Shown here one piece after another: positions 17,906 to 26,805 of a DNA stretch of 64,000 bases. This stretch comes from Dryocola sp036489025. Its GTDB lineage: Bacteria; Pseudomonadota; Gammaproteobacteria; Enterobacterales; Enterobacteriaceae. A program made the translations under genes and the position numbers. The stretch's first letter is position 1; each line of letters starts with the position of its first letter. The notes under the pieces were generated by a model that ran no database searches, was not told where the DNA came from, and was given only the letters and a program-made list of their open reading frames with translations. Where the stretch lies: assembly GCA_036489025.1 (NCBI GenBank), contig DASXGN010000009.1, positions 1 through 64,000 of the forward strand, written 5' to 3'.

Positions 17906-20488
17906 TTACCTGCAAACTGACTCTGCCCGAAAAATGTGTGTGCTGTCGACATCATCCGATGAAGCATCAGAAAGTTGATAGTCAATCTGGCACTGCTCAG
18001 TTGCTGTTTGCCCCCAACGAACCTGCAACCGTCCTTTTTTTTGCTGTACATGCGCAAATACTTGTCCCATTTGCCCTGCACTGCCGATATATTTACCTTT
18101 ACTGTCAAAAATATCTGCCCCGAAAGGCACGACATCACCATTTTCCCTGGTGGCCTGAATGAGTAAGGGGATCCCCTGCTCTGTTTTATAGACAATTTTG
18201 CTGACAGCGCCGTCGAACGGTGCAACCCGTATCGTCGTGTTATCGAGCTCTACGTCATATCCCAGCCCCTTAGGGTCAATGCTTATCTCGTTCATTTCGT
18301 ACGGGCTTAAATAAGGCACAGCCGCATGCCCCCATGGATCGATGTGAACGCCGCTGTAATTACCCACCTTGGCACCATGAGCGCCTTTCGCTTCGACTAC
18401 CGCGAAGTTATCTCCGGTATACGGTGAGGCGACCACACCACCACGCCAGGCAATGACCGTACCACTGGCCCCTACCGACGCATTGTCATAATTTTTTCCG
18501 TGACCATATGTGGAATTCAAGCTGGAATAGGATGAACGCCAGCCACCGTTTATGGCCGCACTGCTCCCCGCACCCTGGTTATAATGCATTGCGGACATTC
18601 CATAATTGTATTCATGTTCATCGCCGGTAGTTCCGGAGACCCCCATCTGCTGTCCGGCTTTGCCGTTACTGCTGTGGTTCATGTTTGCGTTCATAAACGG
18701 CGTATTGTTACTGCCCGGAGCGCCAAGAGGCATACTCAGCGTCAGCTGCCATGTCGTTTCCGTTTTACCGAAAGTATCACGTACGCGGCCCGCGCTTAGG
18801 CCGTAGCTCAGACGATGCCAGTTGTTGCCATACCCCATTTGATACTGAATGTCCGCATGGCTTCCCTTATCCCAGTAATCCTGAACATACCCGGTAAGGT
18901 AGATTTGCCCCCAGCCTTCATAAAGGTCCTGACTCAGTCCTGTACTGACACGATTCCGTAAGTTGTGGCTGGATTGAACCGAATGGTCGTGCGAACGCTC
19001 ATCTATAGCGCTCATGGCACTCTGGAAGTCATAAAATCCACTTCGGGTATAACGATATACCGACAGATTTAGGGCACTGCCGGTCTCAGGAAGAGATTTA
19101 CTGTAATTAACCTTAAAGCGCTGTCCGCTGATGGCGTCTGAGCGGTTGGCCTGCTCCTCTGACGATGCCAGATGAACACGGGCCTGCGTCACGTCTGCAG
19201 AGATAGCCCCCGCGTTTGTACCCGCAGACATTCCTAACATGAGAGCATAGTACTCAGCCCCCCCTAACTGGATCCCGCCATAACCCGTAATGCTATTGGT
19301 AATACCGCGTTGATAAATAGCTTCATTCAACACCGGATTAGAGGAGATATGCGTATTGTTGAGACGTCCTACGACCACATCATAATGTTGCGAGCCGGGC
19401 CTGAGCAGTTCAGATGCAGCACCGTTTAATACTCGAAATGTCTGAACAGAACCGTCGGCTTCATTTATCCTGACGTCCAGATCTCCACCATATCCAGAGG
19501 GATAAAGGTCATTGATGTAGAATGCACCAGGTGGGACGGTGGTTTTGTAAATCACGCGATCGTTCTGACTGACAACAATCTGTGCATTCGTGCGGGCAAT
19601 CCCGCGAATTTCTGGAGCATAACCACGACGGGACTGGGGCAGCATCCGGTCTTCATTAATCAGCTCTACCCCTTTAAAAGGCAGGGTATCGAAAAGGTTG
19701 CCACGGGTATTACTTGTCCCCATCAACACTCTCCCCTTTATCGCAGGGATATCCCGTTGAACGTAAGCATCCGTTGACTGGTAATGTCCGCCACTCTCTT
19801 CACGCCAGTCATAAGAACCATCATGACGGAAATACCATGCTCCCACATTCATACCCGCTTTAATCCCTGACCAGGCAGAATTGGTACTTTTCCCCCTAGA
19901 ACGGCTGGTATATGCATTGCTGGTGTATCCCAACAAAAATGCGGGTATCCCTTTATCCCACAAAGCGGGATTGGCATACCCGCGGGCGTTGTGAACCATC
20001 ATGGCTTGCGGGATGCTGATATCCAGTCGCTGCTCACCCGAATCAAAGGTGGCTTTCGAATCCGGAATAAGGGTTTCCAGCGATAAACATTCCTGATTGC
20101 TGTTTAGAATTTTGTTAAAAGAAGACGAGAGATTGTCTTCATTAAAATTAATCTCTTTCAGGATATCTTTTGTCAGACAAGGGCGTACCGATTTATCCGG
20201 GTATTCTTTGAAATTTACTTCCTGTTTTGACACATTCTCATCATTGACATAGATATCGACAACATAGGTACCGGGTAAAGCGGAAGCCCCATGTTCAAAA
20301 CGAGTTAAATCAATCGTCTCTGTAGCTGAGGTGGACAGGAATGCCGGATTGAAATGTAAATCACCGCTGTCATTAGATGACGTCGTTTCCGCATTTGCTG
20401 TTCTGGCATAAACAGACATAATAGAAACGGAAATCGTCGACAAAATAAACATCGCGATTTTAATATGACCATGCCGTACAAAAAACAT
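17906..20488 (-). CDS. Fimbrial outer-membrane usher
   Basis: 860 residues, the normal usher length. The signal peptide (..MFILSTISVSIMSVYARTANA) is followed by an N-terminal periplasmic domain (LHFNPAFL, a typical usher start), a long 24-strand barrel with an internal plug, and C-terminal periplasmic domains ending in a Cys-containing tail (IFRAESVCR). Motifs such as RGYAPEIRGIARTNAQIVVSQN and VPPGAFYINDLYPSGYGGDL are classical. It forms the pore that receives chaperone-subunit complexes and assembles the pilus. GGAAG lies seven bases before the ATG. Its operon supplies a chaperone and an adhesin but no major pilin, so it probably serves the four separate pilin genes. Confidence 0.95.
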   Translation of the reverse strand: MFFVRHGHIKIAMFILSTISVSIMSVYARTANAETTSSNDSGDLHFNPAFLSTSATETIDLTRFEHGASALPGTYVVDIYVNDENVSKQEVNFKEYPDKSVRPCLTKDILKEINFNEDNLSSSFNKILNSNQECLSLETLIPDSKATFDSGEQRLDISIPQAMMVHNARGYANPALWDKGIPAFLLGYTSNAYTSRSRGKSTNSAWSGIKAGMNVGAWYFRHDGSYDWREESGGHYQSTDAYVQRDIPAIKGRVLMGTSNTRGNLFDTLPFKGVELINEDRMLPQSRRGYAPEIRGIARTNAQIVVSQNDRVIYKTTVPPGAFYINDLYPSGYGGDLDVRINEADGSVQTFRVLNGAASELLRPGSQHYDVVVGRLNNTHISSNPVLNEAIYQRGITNSITGYGGIQLGGAEYYALMLGMSAGTNAGAISADVTQARVHLASSEEQANRSDAISGQRFKVNYSKSLPETGSALNLSVYRYTRSGFYDFQSAMSAIDERSHDHSVQSSHNLRNRVSTGLSQDLYEGWGQIYLTGYVQDYWDKGSHADIQYQMGYGNNWHRLSYGLSAGRVRDTFGKTETTWQLTLSMPLGAPGSNNTPFMNANMNHSSNGKAGQQMGVSGTTGDEHEYNYGMSAMHYNQGAGSSAAINGGWRSSYSSLNSTYGHGKNYDNASVGASGTVIAWRGGVVASPYTGDNFAVVEAKGAHGAKVGNYSGVHIDPWGHAAVPYLSPYEMNEISIDPKGLGYDVELDNTTIRVAPFDGAVSKIVYKTEQGIPLLIQATRENGDVVPFGADIFDSKGKYIGSAGQMGQVFAHVQQKKGRLQVRWGQTATEQCQIDYQLSDASSDDVDSTHIFRAESVCR

Positions 20489-20526
20489 AATAACACTTCC
20501 ATTAAATTCTCAGGAAAACAATATAA

Positions 20527-21255
20527 TTACAATGTTGTATTAACCGTTTGTATTGCTCCCCAGTCGTTCACGTATTGATAAGCAAGTTTTGCACCACTTT
20601 TCATAACGCCTGCATCAGAAGATTTAAACGAAAAGTCACGGGCCCCTTTCGGGTCTACCATATCCGCGTCAAGTTTTACTTTGTGTCCATTAAGCTCCAC
20701 TGTCACAGAGCTTAATGACACATAAAACGCAGACGCGTTGACGGCATGTAATTTATTGCCTGCCACTGACCATTTAACGTTTTTAGATGCTTCAATTTCA
20801 TTCTCGCTTCCACCAAGGATCGCCGGTCGGTAAAAAAGTTTGATTCGCGTGCGGAATGCCATTTGCAGATAGTTTTTAACTTTTCCATCGGCGGGCGTCG
20901 GCGGCACTTCAAGAACATTCAGCCATAAACAAGATTCACGGTCTTCTGGCAATTCAGGCATGTGCGTATAAGCGAGCCTAAGCGTCTGACTTTTGCCAGG
21001 TTCGATGCGGTTTACTGGAGGAGTGAGAATAAACGGAACCTGAATTGTCTCCGGTTTTGCATTGGCGTCACCTGTATCAATCCAGCTTTGCACTAACATC
21101 GGCGATTTACCTACATCAGTAAGCTTAACCGTCGCTTCTTTTTCCCCGCCATTATAAATTACGCGGGTACCATTAATGACAATATTGGCCATTGCTGAAG
21201 AAGGTAAGGCGAACGCTAATAAAACGACAGCAGATAATGAAGTTTTGATAATCAT
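20527..21255 (-). CDS. Periplasmic fimbrial chaperone
   Basis: A PapD-like chaperone of 242 residues. The signal peptide (MIIKTSLSAVVLLAFALPSSAMA) precedes NIVINGTRVIYNGGEKEATV, the usual first strands. Later motifs include RIEPGKSQTLRLAY and LWLNVLEVPP (the G1-F1 region), with a Lys/Arg-rich subunit-binding cleft. It binds pilin subunits after Sec export by donor-strand complementation and delivers them to the usher. A longer frame exists to 21315, but the ATG at 21255 matches the signal peptide start. It is the first gene of the operon; the usher follows after 38 bases. The regulator gene is divergent upstream. Confidence 0.95.
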   Translation of the reverse strand: MIIKTSLSAVVLLAFALPSSAMANIVINGTRVIYNGGEKEATVKLTDVGKSPMLVQSWIDTGDANAKPETIQVPFILTPPVNRIEPGKSQTLRLAYTHMPELPEDRESCLWLNVLEVPPTPADGKVKNYLQMAFRTRIKLFYRPAILGGSENEIEASKNVKWSVAGNKLHAVNASAFYVSLSSVTVELNGHKVKLDADMVDPKGARDFSFKSSDAGVMKSGAKLAYQYVNDWGAIQTVNTTL

Positions 21256-21737
21256 ATAACAGACACTCTGTGTTAGAAGGCCAATAAAGCCATTCAGTGG
21301 AATACTAGGTTGCACTGACTGATTGCTATGAGATGAAGTAAGTACATGTCACTAATACCAAATGGGTATGGATAAACATTGGATGACGTTTTTCCTCATA
21401 GGTAAATTTAACCAAGCCAGCATTACAACGAGTAAAGTAAAACCGTCCATATTCTGGAATTATCTTATTATCCTTACGATCAACCTACTCAGCAATATGT
21501 TCTGCCGTTTATTGTGCATTTGGTTTTATGTGCTGAGAATCGAGGCGGGTATGGATGAATTTAGCTTTTTAAATTACCGCGTGGCAATGTATTTATTTTT
21601 TTCTCTGATGGTTTTAAGTCACTCAATAAGGTAGGGCTGACGCTTATAAAAACCGTACAAGTAATAAATTTTTAATGTTCTATTCGTCTCTTTTTTTATG
21701 GTATAAAGAAACCGTCTAATTTGGGTGAGCAAACTTA
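21256..21737. other. Divergent regulatory region between chaperone operon and MarT-like gene
   Basis: An AT-rich region that must hold the promoters of the leftward chaperone operon and the rightward regulator. A 90-codon open frame (21362-21634, +) would encode a hydrophobic peptide, but it has no convincing ribosome site or family, so it is not called as a gene. TATAAAG near 21703 could belong to the regulator promoter. This is the most likely target region for the regulator encoded next door (inference). Confidence 0.5.
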
Positions 21738-22550
21738 ATGCTATATATTATTGATGATCTGATTTATTTCAGACCTGATGACGGGCTTTTGTGGTTGAAA
21801 AACGACGACACTTCAACAACCGAGCTGGGGATGACAGCGAGCCGTTTATTTCACTATATTGTTGAAAATCGTCATGAAGTATTGGAAAGGGAGAGGATCC
21901 TACAGAATGTATGGGATGAGCATGGACTTGTTTCTTCTAATACCAGTCTCAATCAACATATTTCCATTATCCGCCGAAAACTGAAATCACTTGGGGCGGT
22001 GAACGACATCATTATTACTCAACCAAAGGTAGGGTTCCGTATAGAACATGTTGAAGAATTCGAAATAGACCTTACAGAAAACAAGGATAATGAGTCGAAC
22101 TCCTTTATCTTTGTTGAAGATAAGCCCCCAAAAAAAGGCCGCCGCATTTACCCTTTCACTGCACTTTTCACGAAAGGTAATAAAAAATTAACACTCTCTA
22201 TATATGGAGTAACGTTGATATGGATCATATTCCTTTTCTATGCTTTTCTTAATCATAGACACAGTGATTTTACTTCAATATCTGACTTGTATCTCCTTGG
22301 GAAAATCAACGACTGTAAGGTGTACTCCTTCAACAAAAATTCAGATGAAATAAAAGCTAAGAAGCTTAAAATGAGTTCGCTCGCTGCTGAAAAAAATAAA
22401 ATTGCGTGTCAGTCCCCTTCTGATATCTATATCGTGAACATTAGCGATAATCTTGCTTACGGGCGGCAGGGGGAGTTTTACATGACCCGTTGTAACATTA
22501 ACAATGACAACTTAATTACTACTTGTATGGATGTTTATGAGCCGTTCTAA
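21738..22550 (+). CDS. ToxR/CadC/MarT-like membrane-bound transcriptional regulator
   Basis: 270 residues. The N-terminal winged helix (about 24-102: TELGMTASRLFHYIVENRHEVLERERILQNVWDEHG to IIITQPKVGFRIE) is the OmpR-type DNA-binding domain used by CadC, ToxR and MarT. A cytoplasmic linker is followed by one membrane helix (about 151-171, LTLSIYGVTLIWIIFLFYAF) and a short periplasmic domain with two cysteines. Such proteins sense periplasmic signals and bind promoters while anchored in the membrane. GGGTGAG precedes the ATG at a normal distance. The next gene overlaps by 20 bases and is FidL-like, as in the Salmonella marT-fidL pair. Likely targets are the divergent fimbrial operon and nearby autotransporter or pilin genes (inference). 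Confidence 0.85.
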   Translation: MLYIIDDLIYFRPDDGLLWLKNDDTSTTELGMTASRLFHYIVENRHEVLERERILQNVWDEHGLVSSNTSLNQHISIIRRKLKSLGAVNDIIITQPKVGFRIEHVEEFEIDLTENKDNESNSFIFVEDKPPKKGRRIYPFTALFTKGNKKLTLSIYGVTLIWIIFLFYAFLNHRHSDFTSISDLYLLGKINDCKVYSFNKNSDEIKAKKLKMSSLAAEKNKIACQSPSDIYIVNISDNLAYGRQGEFYMTRCNINNDNLITTCMDVYEPF

Positions 22551-23028
22551 AACAATATTAAAAGTTATCATTTCTGCACTCACTTGCACTATACTTTTAT
22601 TTTATTTCGACCAGAAACACCATGCTGAACAGTCAGTTATTGGTGTAACGTGCATTTCTAATTTTAACATCGAGAATACCAGCCTTAATATCAAAGCAAA
22701 TGGTGAAGTACATATTAGATTTAACTCTGGTAATACAGTCAGCGTCTACATTCTTGGCATTGTGACAAATAAGAAAAATACATTCACTCTCGACAGGGAG
22801 TTGACACTCCACTATGTGATTAAAGATAAAGAGGGTTTGGTGATATCGGTGACTTCTACACAGACCCAAAACATGAGTACAGACAATGTTCCTGATGAAA
22901 TCATTAAAACTTTCTTATATGACAAAGTCATAGGGAACAATGAATTACTGCAGTTTGTTCGATTCAAAAATGCCATTATTATTAAGAATGAAAGCTCCCC
23001 TATCTTTACCTGTGTGATCAGGAGTTAG
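22531..23028 (+). CDS. FidL-like single-pass membrane protein
   Basis: 165 residues with one N-terminal membrane helix (about 9-27, TILKVIISALTCTILLFYF) and a periplasmic domain rich in beta strands. Length, topology and position after a ToxR-type regulator match FidL-like proteins, which accompany MarT-like regulators. The role of the family is not settled; by analogy with ToxS it may stabilise or modulate the regulator's periplasmic domain. The start overlaps the regulator's end by 20 bases, with ATG codons at 22531 and 22537, implying translational coupling. Identification rests on context and general features more than on strong motifs. Confidence 0.65.
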   Translation: MFMSRSKTILKVIISALTCTILLFYFDQKHHAEQSVIGVTCISNFNIENTSLNIKANGEVHIRFNSGNTVSVYILGIVTNKKNTFTLDRELTLHYVIKDKEGLVISVTSTQTQNMSTDNVPDEIIKTFLYDKVIGNNELLQFVRFKNAIIIKNESSPIFTCVIRS

Positions 23029-23365
23029 GCTGCTGGTTCTTCTACCCAAACATCCTGGGTTTACTTCGTTTTCAAATGCTGACCTTCAGTCTCAAAACAA
23101 GCCGTCTCCTCTGGTCCGTACTGGTAAATTATTGAATTCTGTTCCTTAAACTTCAGGTCCCTGCCCTTCTTGTAAAGAGCAGCACACCATGAATACATAT
23201 TTAAAATATTCAAAAAAACAATAAGTTATATCAAGTTCAGGTAATTAAGCCGGTACAATGGCGTTCTGCTAAAAAGAAATGTAAGTTAGAAGATGAGTAA
23301 AGCAAGGATAATCCCCCCATTTTCAACGGAGGTGATAAGTAGAATTAAGTCATGCGTAGAATATG

Positions 23366-23390
23366 TGGCATCGGCGTGAAGCCGATGCCA
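23366..23390 (+). terminator. Perfect hairpin upstream of pilin 2
   Basis: A ten-base stem TGGCATCGGC / GCCGATGCCA with loop GTGAA, followed by TCTCTTTT. It may end transcription from the regulator genes before pilin 2. Confidence 0.6.
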
Positions 23391-23460
23391 TCTCTTTTCC
23401 CAATCCACCGCAACGTTCAGTTTCTGATTATGCTCCGCGGATAAAAAGTAAAACTGCCTC

Positions 23461-23502
23461 CGCCCTCCGCCCTCCGCCCTCCGCCCTCCGCCCTCCGCCC
23501 TC
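23461..23502 (+). repeat. Six perfect copies of a 7-bp repeat (CGCCCTC) upstream of pilin 2
   Basis: Six head-to-tail CGCCCTC units lie about 360 bases before the pilin 2 start. The homologous site before pilin 3 (near 27051) has a single copy with the same flanks (AAACTGCCTC on the left, TGCTTTC on the right), so this tract expanded after duplication. Units of this size can change copy number by slipped-strand replication. Confidence 0.95.
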
Positions 23503-23861
23503 TGCTTTCATGAAGACTGAAGCACCGCGTTGCCATAAAAAACACGCCAATACAGCACAAAAAAACAAAAAAATACTCGCGGGCAGCATGAATCCTTAAA
23601 ATCACCCCTACCGCAGTTATAACAAGCACTCACCACCGAAATCCGTCAGCATTTCCTGGCGGTAAATTTGCCTGTTGTGTGAGCTGTTATGTCCTTCTCC
23701 GGTTCATCACGCTGACTCTGCCTGTCGTTCACAGCGGCATATTTACCTGATGATTCATCCCCAAAGAGCCATGGCTTAACGTCTGGCATCACAGCTTTTT
23801 ATGACTGGCCCCGAAGAACGTGGCCATGTTGGAATAATTTGTAGTAAAAGGAAAAACAGTC

Positions 23862-24458
23862 ATGGAAAAATCACCCGTATTTGCTCTGGGCCTTCTGTCC
23901 GTACTGTGTGCCGGCGCCCTGAACGCTCAGGCAGCAGACACCGGCACCATCACGTTCAACGGTAACATCGTGGACAACACCTGTGCCGTCTCCGTTAACG
24001 CCCGGACCGGAGGCCCTAACGGCACCATCACCCTGCCGGACGTGTCGGCAACGACGCTGAAAGAAGCTGGCAGCACTGCGGGTAAAACTGACTTCAAACT
24101 GGAGGTTTCACTCTGTGCCGGAGTTGCTTCGACTGTAGCAGCAGAGTTCAGCGCTCTGAGCATTGACGAAGTTGTATCGGGCGAGGATATTTCTAATAAA
24201 GTAGCAGCAAACGTTGGTGAGATGCTGAATACCGCCACAAATGGGGCTGAGCACGTTTCATTACTGTTGATGAACGATGATGAAACGCCTATTGCTGTTT
24301 CAGCAATCGATGCCCACATGGACGACAAGTCAAATTACATCGATATTGCTGATAGCGGCGCAGCAACAATTCCATTGTCCGTTCAGTATCATTCCGCCGG
24401 TGATGCAACCGGCGGTCCTGTTACCGGCGCCACTATTTACCAGCTGGTTTATAAATAA
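23862..24458 (+). CDS. Major fimbrial subunit (pilin 2)
   Basis: 198 residues with the same signal peptide core (FALGLLSVLCAGALNAQA) and mature start ADTGTITFNGNIVDNTC as pilin 1. Two cysteines flank the first domain half. The C-terminus TIYQLVYK has the conserved penultimate tyrosine. Compared with pilin 1, the first 45 and last 35 residues are nearly the same, while residues from about 100 to 160 diverge. The first codons read MEKSPV rather than MKKSRV, removing one positive charge. AAAAGGAAAAACAGTC gives a strong ribosome site. It belongs to the same family as pilins 1, 3 and 4 and is presumably exported by the chaperone-usher system 2.6 kb to the left. Confidence 0.9.
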   Translation: MEKSPVFALGLLSVLCAGALNAQAADTGTITFNGNIVDNTCAVSVNARTGGPNGTITLPDVSATTLKEAGSTAGKTDFKLEVSLCAGVASTVAAEFSALSIDEVVSGEDISNKVAANVGEMLNTATNGAEHVSLLLMNDDETPIAVSAIDAHMDDKSNYIDIADSGAATIPLSVQYHSAGDATGGPVTGATIYQLVYK

Positions 24459-24600
24459 AAACCTCCGCATCCGCCGTCGCGTTGTCTGACTTTATTATTC
24501 CTGACACCAATAGATGGTGAGGTTTAAATATCAGTTCTTTATTCATTCCGCCCTACCCTTTTTACCGTTAATCTCCACCTGGTGGTAAGGCATGTGTTAA

Positions 24601-24640
24601 ATAAAAGCACACCGAATAATTACGTTCAGTGTGCTTTTAT
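24601..24640 (+). terminator. Terminator downstream of pilin 2
   Basis: A hairpin ATAAAAGCAC..GTGCTTTTAT with inner CCGAA/TTCAG, the counterpart of 10861-10900 after pilin 1. Confidence 0.8.
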
Positions 24641-24841
24641 CATAGGCAGTCAATTACCGGAAAAGTATTTTGATGAATACGCAGGGCGCAGAACCTGAAT
24701 ACCGGATATGGATAATGACGTTTTATTAAACGGATAAATCAGCGCTTTGCCCTGCGGCATTCTCACGCCCCTTTTACTCCCCCTCATCCGGCACTCCCGC
24801 CGGGCCGGCCGCCCGGTCATCCACAAAAACCCCCACGCGGG

Positions 24842-25455
24842 CACGCGCCGCATGACGCGGGGCATAAAACGCTGCCGCTGGTGATACCGGTTCTGTTTTA
24901 TCAGGGAAAAGTCAGCCCCTATTCGTATCCGATGAACTGGCTGCGGGAATTTGAGTACGCCGGGCAGGCGGCGCTCTACGGCGGGGATTTTCCGCTGGTC
25001 GATGTCACGGTCATCCCTGACGACGAGATTATGCAGCACGGGCGAATGGCGGTGCTCGAGCTGTTGCAAAAGCACATCTGCCAGCGCGACCTGAGGGCGC
25101 TGTTAGACCTGCTGGTGACGTTGCTGTTAAGCGTATACACGACGCAGGACCAGCTGGTATCAGTGATAAACTATATGCTGCAGGCGGGTGAGTCGTTCGA
25201 CCCTGCGGGGTTATTCCACACACTGGCATCACGGGTGCCGCCGCACGAGGAAACGCTGATGACAATTGCAGGCAAGCTCCGGGAAGAAGGCCATCAAAAA
25301 GGCCGTGAGGAGGGCATGCAGCTTGGCGAACAGAAAGGCCGCCATGAAGGCGAACGCCAGGCCACGCTGAAAATTGCCCGCACTATGCTGGCCAGCGGGA
25401 TGGACCGTCGGTGGTCATGAAGATGCTTGAGTTAAGCGAGGAAGACCTGGCTTAG
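24842..25455 (+). pseudogene. Rpn-family recombination-promoting nuclease, broken
   Basis: The reading frame DAGHKTLPLVIPVLFYQGK..YPMNWLREF is the conserved middle of Rpn (YhgA-like, PD-(D/E)XK) nucleases. The N-terminal part with most of the nuclease core is missing, because upstream sequence belongs to the pilin-cassette duplicate. Near 25407 a one-base frame change interrupts the C-terminus: the frame in use ends MDRRWS, whereas the other frame continues VVMKMLELSEEDLA and stops at 25455, as intact family members do. The C-terminal Arg/Glu/Gly-rich helix (EEGHQKGREEGMQLGEQKG) is typical. The truncated, frameshifted gene is almost certainly inactive. Confidence 0.8.
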
Positions 25456-25490
25456 CACCGCCACTGATACCTGCCACGGGAGAGCGAGAG

Positions 25491-26780
25491 GTATAGACCG
25501 ATCACATGAGTAACACTTTAGACCGGCCACATGGGTAACAGTTATAAATGGCATAGCAGAGGAGAACCGCTAAGCCCTGAACTGAGACTGTTATCATGCA
25601 ACGACTTGAGTTTATTCACGCCGTCCAGAACAGCGGAGAGTCATTCTCCGCTGTTTGTCGTCACTTTAAGATCAGCCGTAAAACGGGATATAAGTGGTTT
25701 CAGCGCTTTCAGTCTGACGACCCGTTTTCTCTTAACGATCGCTCTCGCGCCCGTCTTACTCATCCCGAGCGCATGACTGACGATGCTATCGAACTATTAG
25801 TCGAGATGCGGCGAAAGCATCCAGACTGGGGTCCGGTTAAAATTCGTCACTGGTTGCTCAATAACAACGCACCTTTCAACGTGCCCGCAAGTAGCTCTAT
25901 TGGCGATATTCTCAAAAAAGAGGGGCTTATCACTCCATTTAAAAAGCGGCTACACACGCCGGGTATCGTCTTACCACTGACGGATATCCGCCAGAATAAT
26001 CAGGTGTGGAGTGCTGATTTCAAAGGAAGTTTTAGACTTCTTAGCCCGCGCTATTGCTACCCATTCACGCTAACAGATAACCACAGCCGCTACCTTCTAG
26101 CCTGCGAGGCTGGCAAGGGCGAGGGGCGGTTGTTTGTACAAACATGTCTTGAAAATGCCTTTCGCGAATATGGTCTGCCCAATGTAGTAAGAACCGATAA
26201 CGGTTCTCCTTTTGCCGGTAACGGCATTGCGGGACTCAGCCAGCTAAGTGTTTGGTTAATAAAACTTGGTATCCTGCCGGAACGTAAAATGAAAGGACAT
26301 CCTGAGCAAAATGGTCGGCACGAGAGGATGCATCGTTCACTGAAAGCCGGACTGCGCTGCGGGAATATCTACGCGACGTTGGAAGAGCAGCAAGTCTGGT
26401 TCAATCACTACCGTCATGAATTTAATCACGAACGACCTCATGATGTGCATAACGGACAAACACCGTCCTCACAATGGACGACTTCCAGCAGAGAGTGGGA
26501 TAGGAAGTTCCAGAAGTCATTTATCCGAATAACGCCCGGTTATACAAAGTTCAGCATAATGGAGATATCTATCCAGGTACCCGACTCTTTTTGAGTGAGG
26601 CTCTGCAAGGTGCATATGTGATGATGAAAGAGGTAGATGACGGATTGTATATGGTGTTGTTCGACCGTCTAATACTTGCGTACTGTGACAAAGCCGAACA
26701 CTGCCTTTTACGCATAGATTAATCGAAAATGTGTTACCTATGTGGCCGGTCAGATTTGTAACCCATGTGACCGGCTATAC
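25491..26780 (+). mobile_element. IS481-family insertion sequence, complete
   Basis: The element is about 1290 bases with one transposase gene. Its ends are inverted repeats of about 50 bases with mismatches: the left end begins GTATAGACCGATCACATG and the right end is the complement of GTATAGCCGGTCACATG. The blocks GACCGGCCACAT and GGTAACA recur inside both ends. A four-base target duplication, AGAG, flanks it (25487-25490 and 26781-26784). It is inserted between the Rpn relic and the terminator at 26806-26842. Confidence 0.85.
25596..26594 (+). CDS. IS481-family transposase
   Basis: 332 residues. The N-terminal helix-turn-helix (FSAVCRHFKISRKTGYKWFQRF) is followed by a linker and an rve-type DDE catalytic core. 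Catalytic acidic residues are visible in VWSADFKG (D), NVVRTDNGSPF (D) and GHPEQNGRHERMHRSLK (E), with the spacing expected of the family. It would catalyse cut-and-paste or copy-in transposition of this element. The frame is intact and the ends are intact, so the element may still be active. The last residues (KFSIMEISIQVPDSF) and the following 130 bases to the right end have no further gene. Confidence 0.9.
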   Translation: MQRLEFIHAVQNSGESFSAVCRHFKISRKTGYKWFQRFQSDDPFSLNDRSRARLTHPERMTDDAIELLVEMRRKHPDWGPVKIRHWLLNNNAPFNVPASSSIGDILKKEGLITPFKKRLHTPGIVLPLTDIRQNNQVWSADFKGSFRLLSPRYCYPFTLTDNHSRYLLACEAGKGEGRLFVQTCLENAFREYGLPNVVRTDNGSPFAGNGIAGLSQLSVWLIKLGILPERKMKGHPEQNGRHERMHRSLKAGLRCGNIYATLEEQQVWFNHYRHEFNHERPHDVHNGQTPSSQWTTSSREWDRKFQKSFIRITPGYTKFSIMEISIQVPDSF

Positions 26781-26805
26781 AGAGACGCCCCTTTAACTGA
26801 ACCTT

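Larger units (their letters stand above)
23029..23861. other. Upstream region of pilin 2, no gene
   Basis: From 23401 on it is closely related to the region before pilin 3 (26980-27418), and from 23591 to 23748 also to the inverted region before pilin 1. It carries a hairpin (23366-23390) and a 7-bp repeat tract (23461-23502). The part from 23029 to 23340 holds nothing recognised. Confidence 0.6.
23591..24762 (+). repeat. Pilin cassette copy 2: inverted duplicate of 10746-11990
   Basis: Upstream element, pilin gene and downstream terminator stretch correspond to copy 1 in reverse orientation. The two copies enclose about 11.6 kb containing the chaperone-usher operon, one autotransporter and three regulator-type genes. 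Confidence 0.85.

Noticed and set aside
21362..21634. A 90-codon hydrophobic frame upstream of the MarT-like gene
   Set aside because: No ribosome site or recognisable family, and it lies in the expected divergent promoter region. Left as a note rather than a gene.
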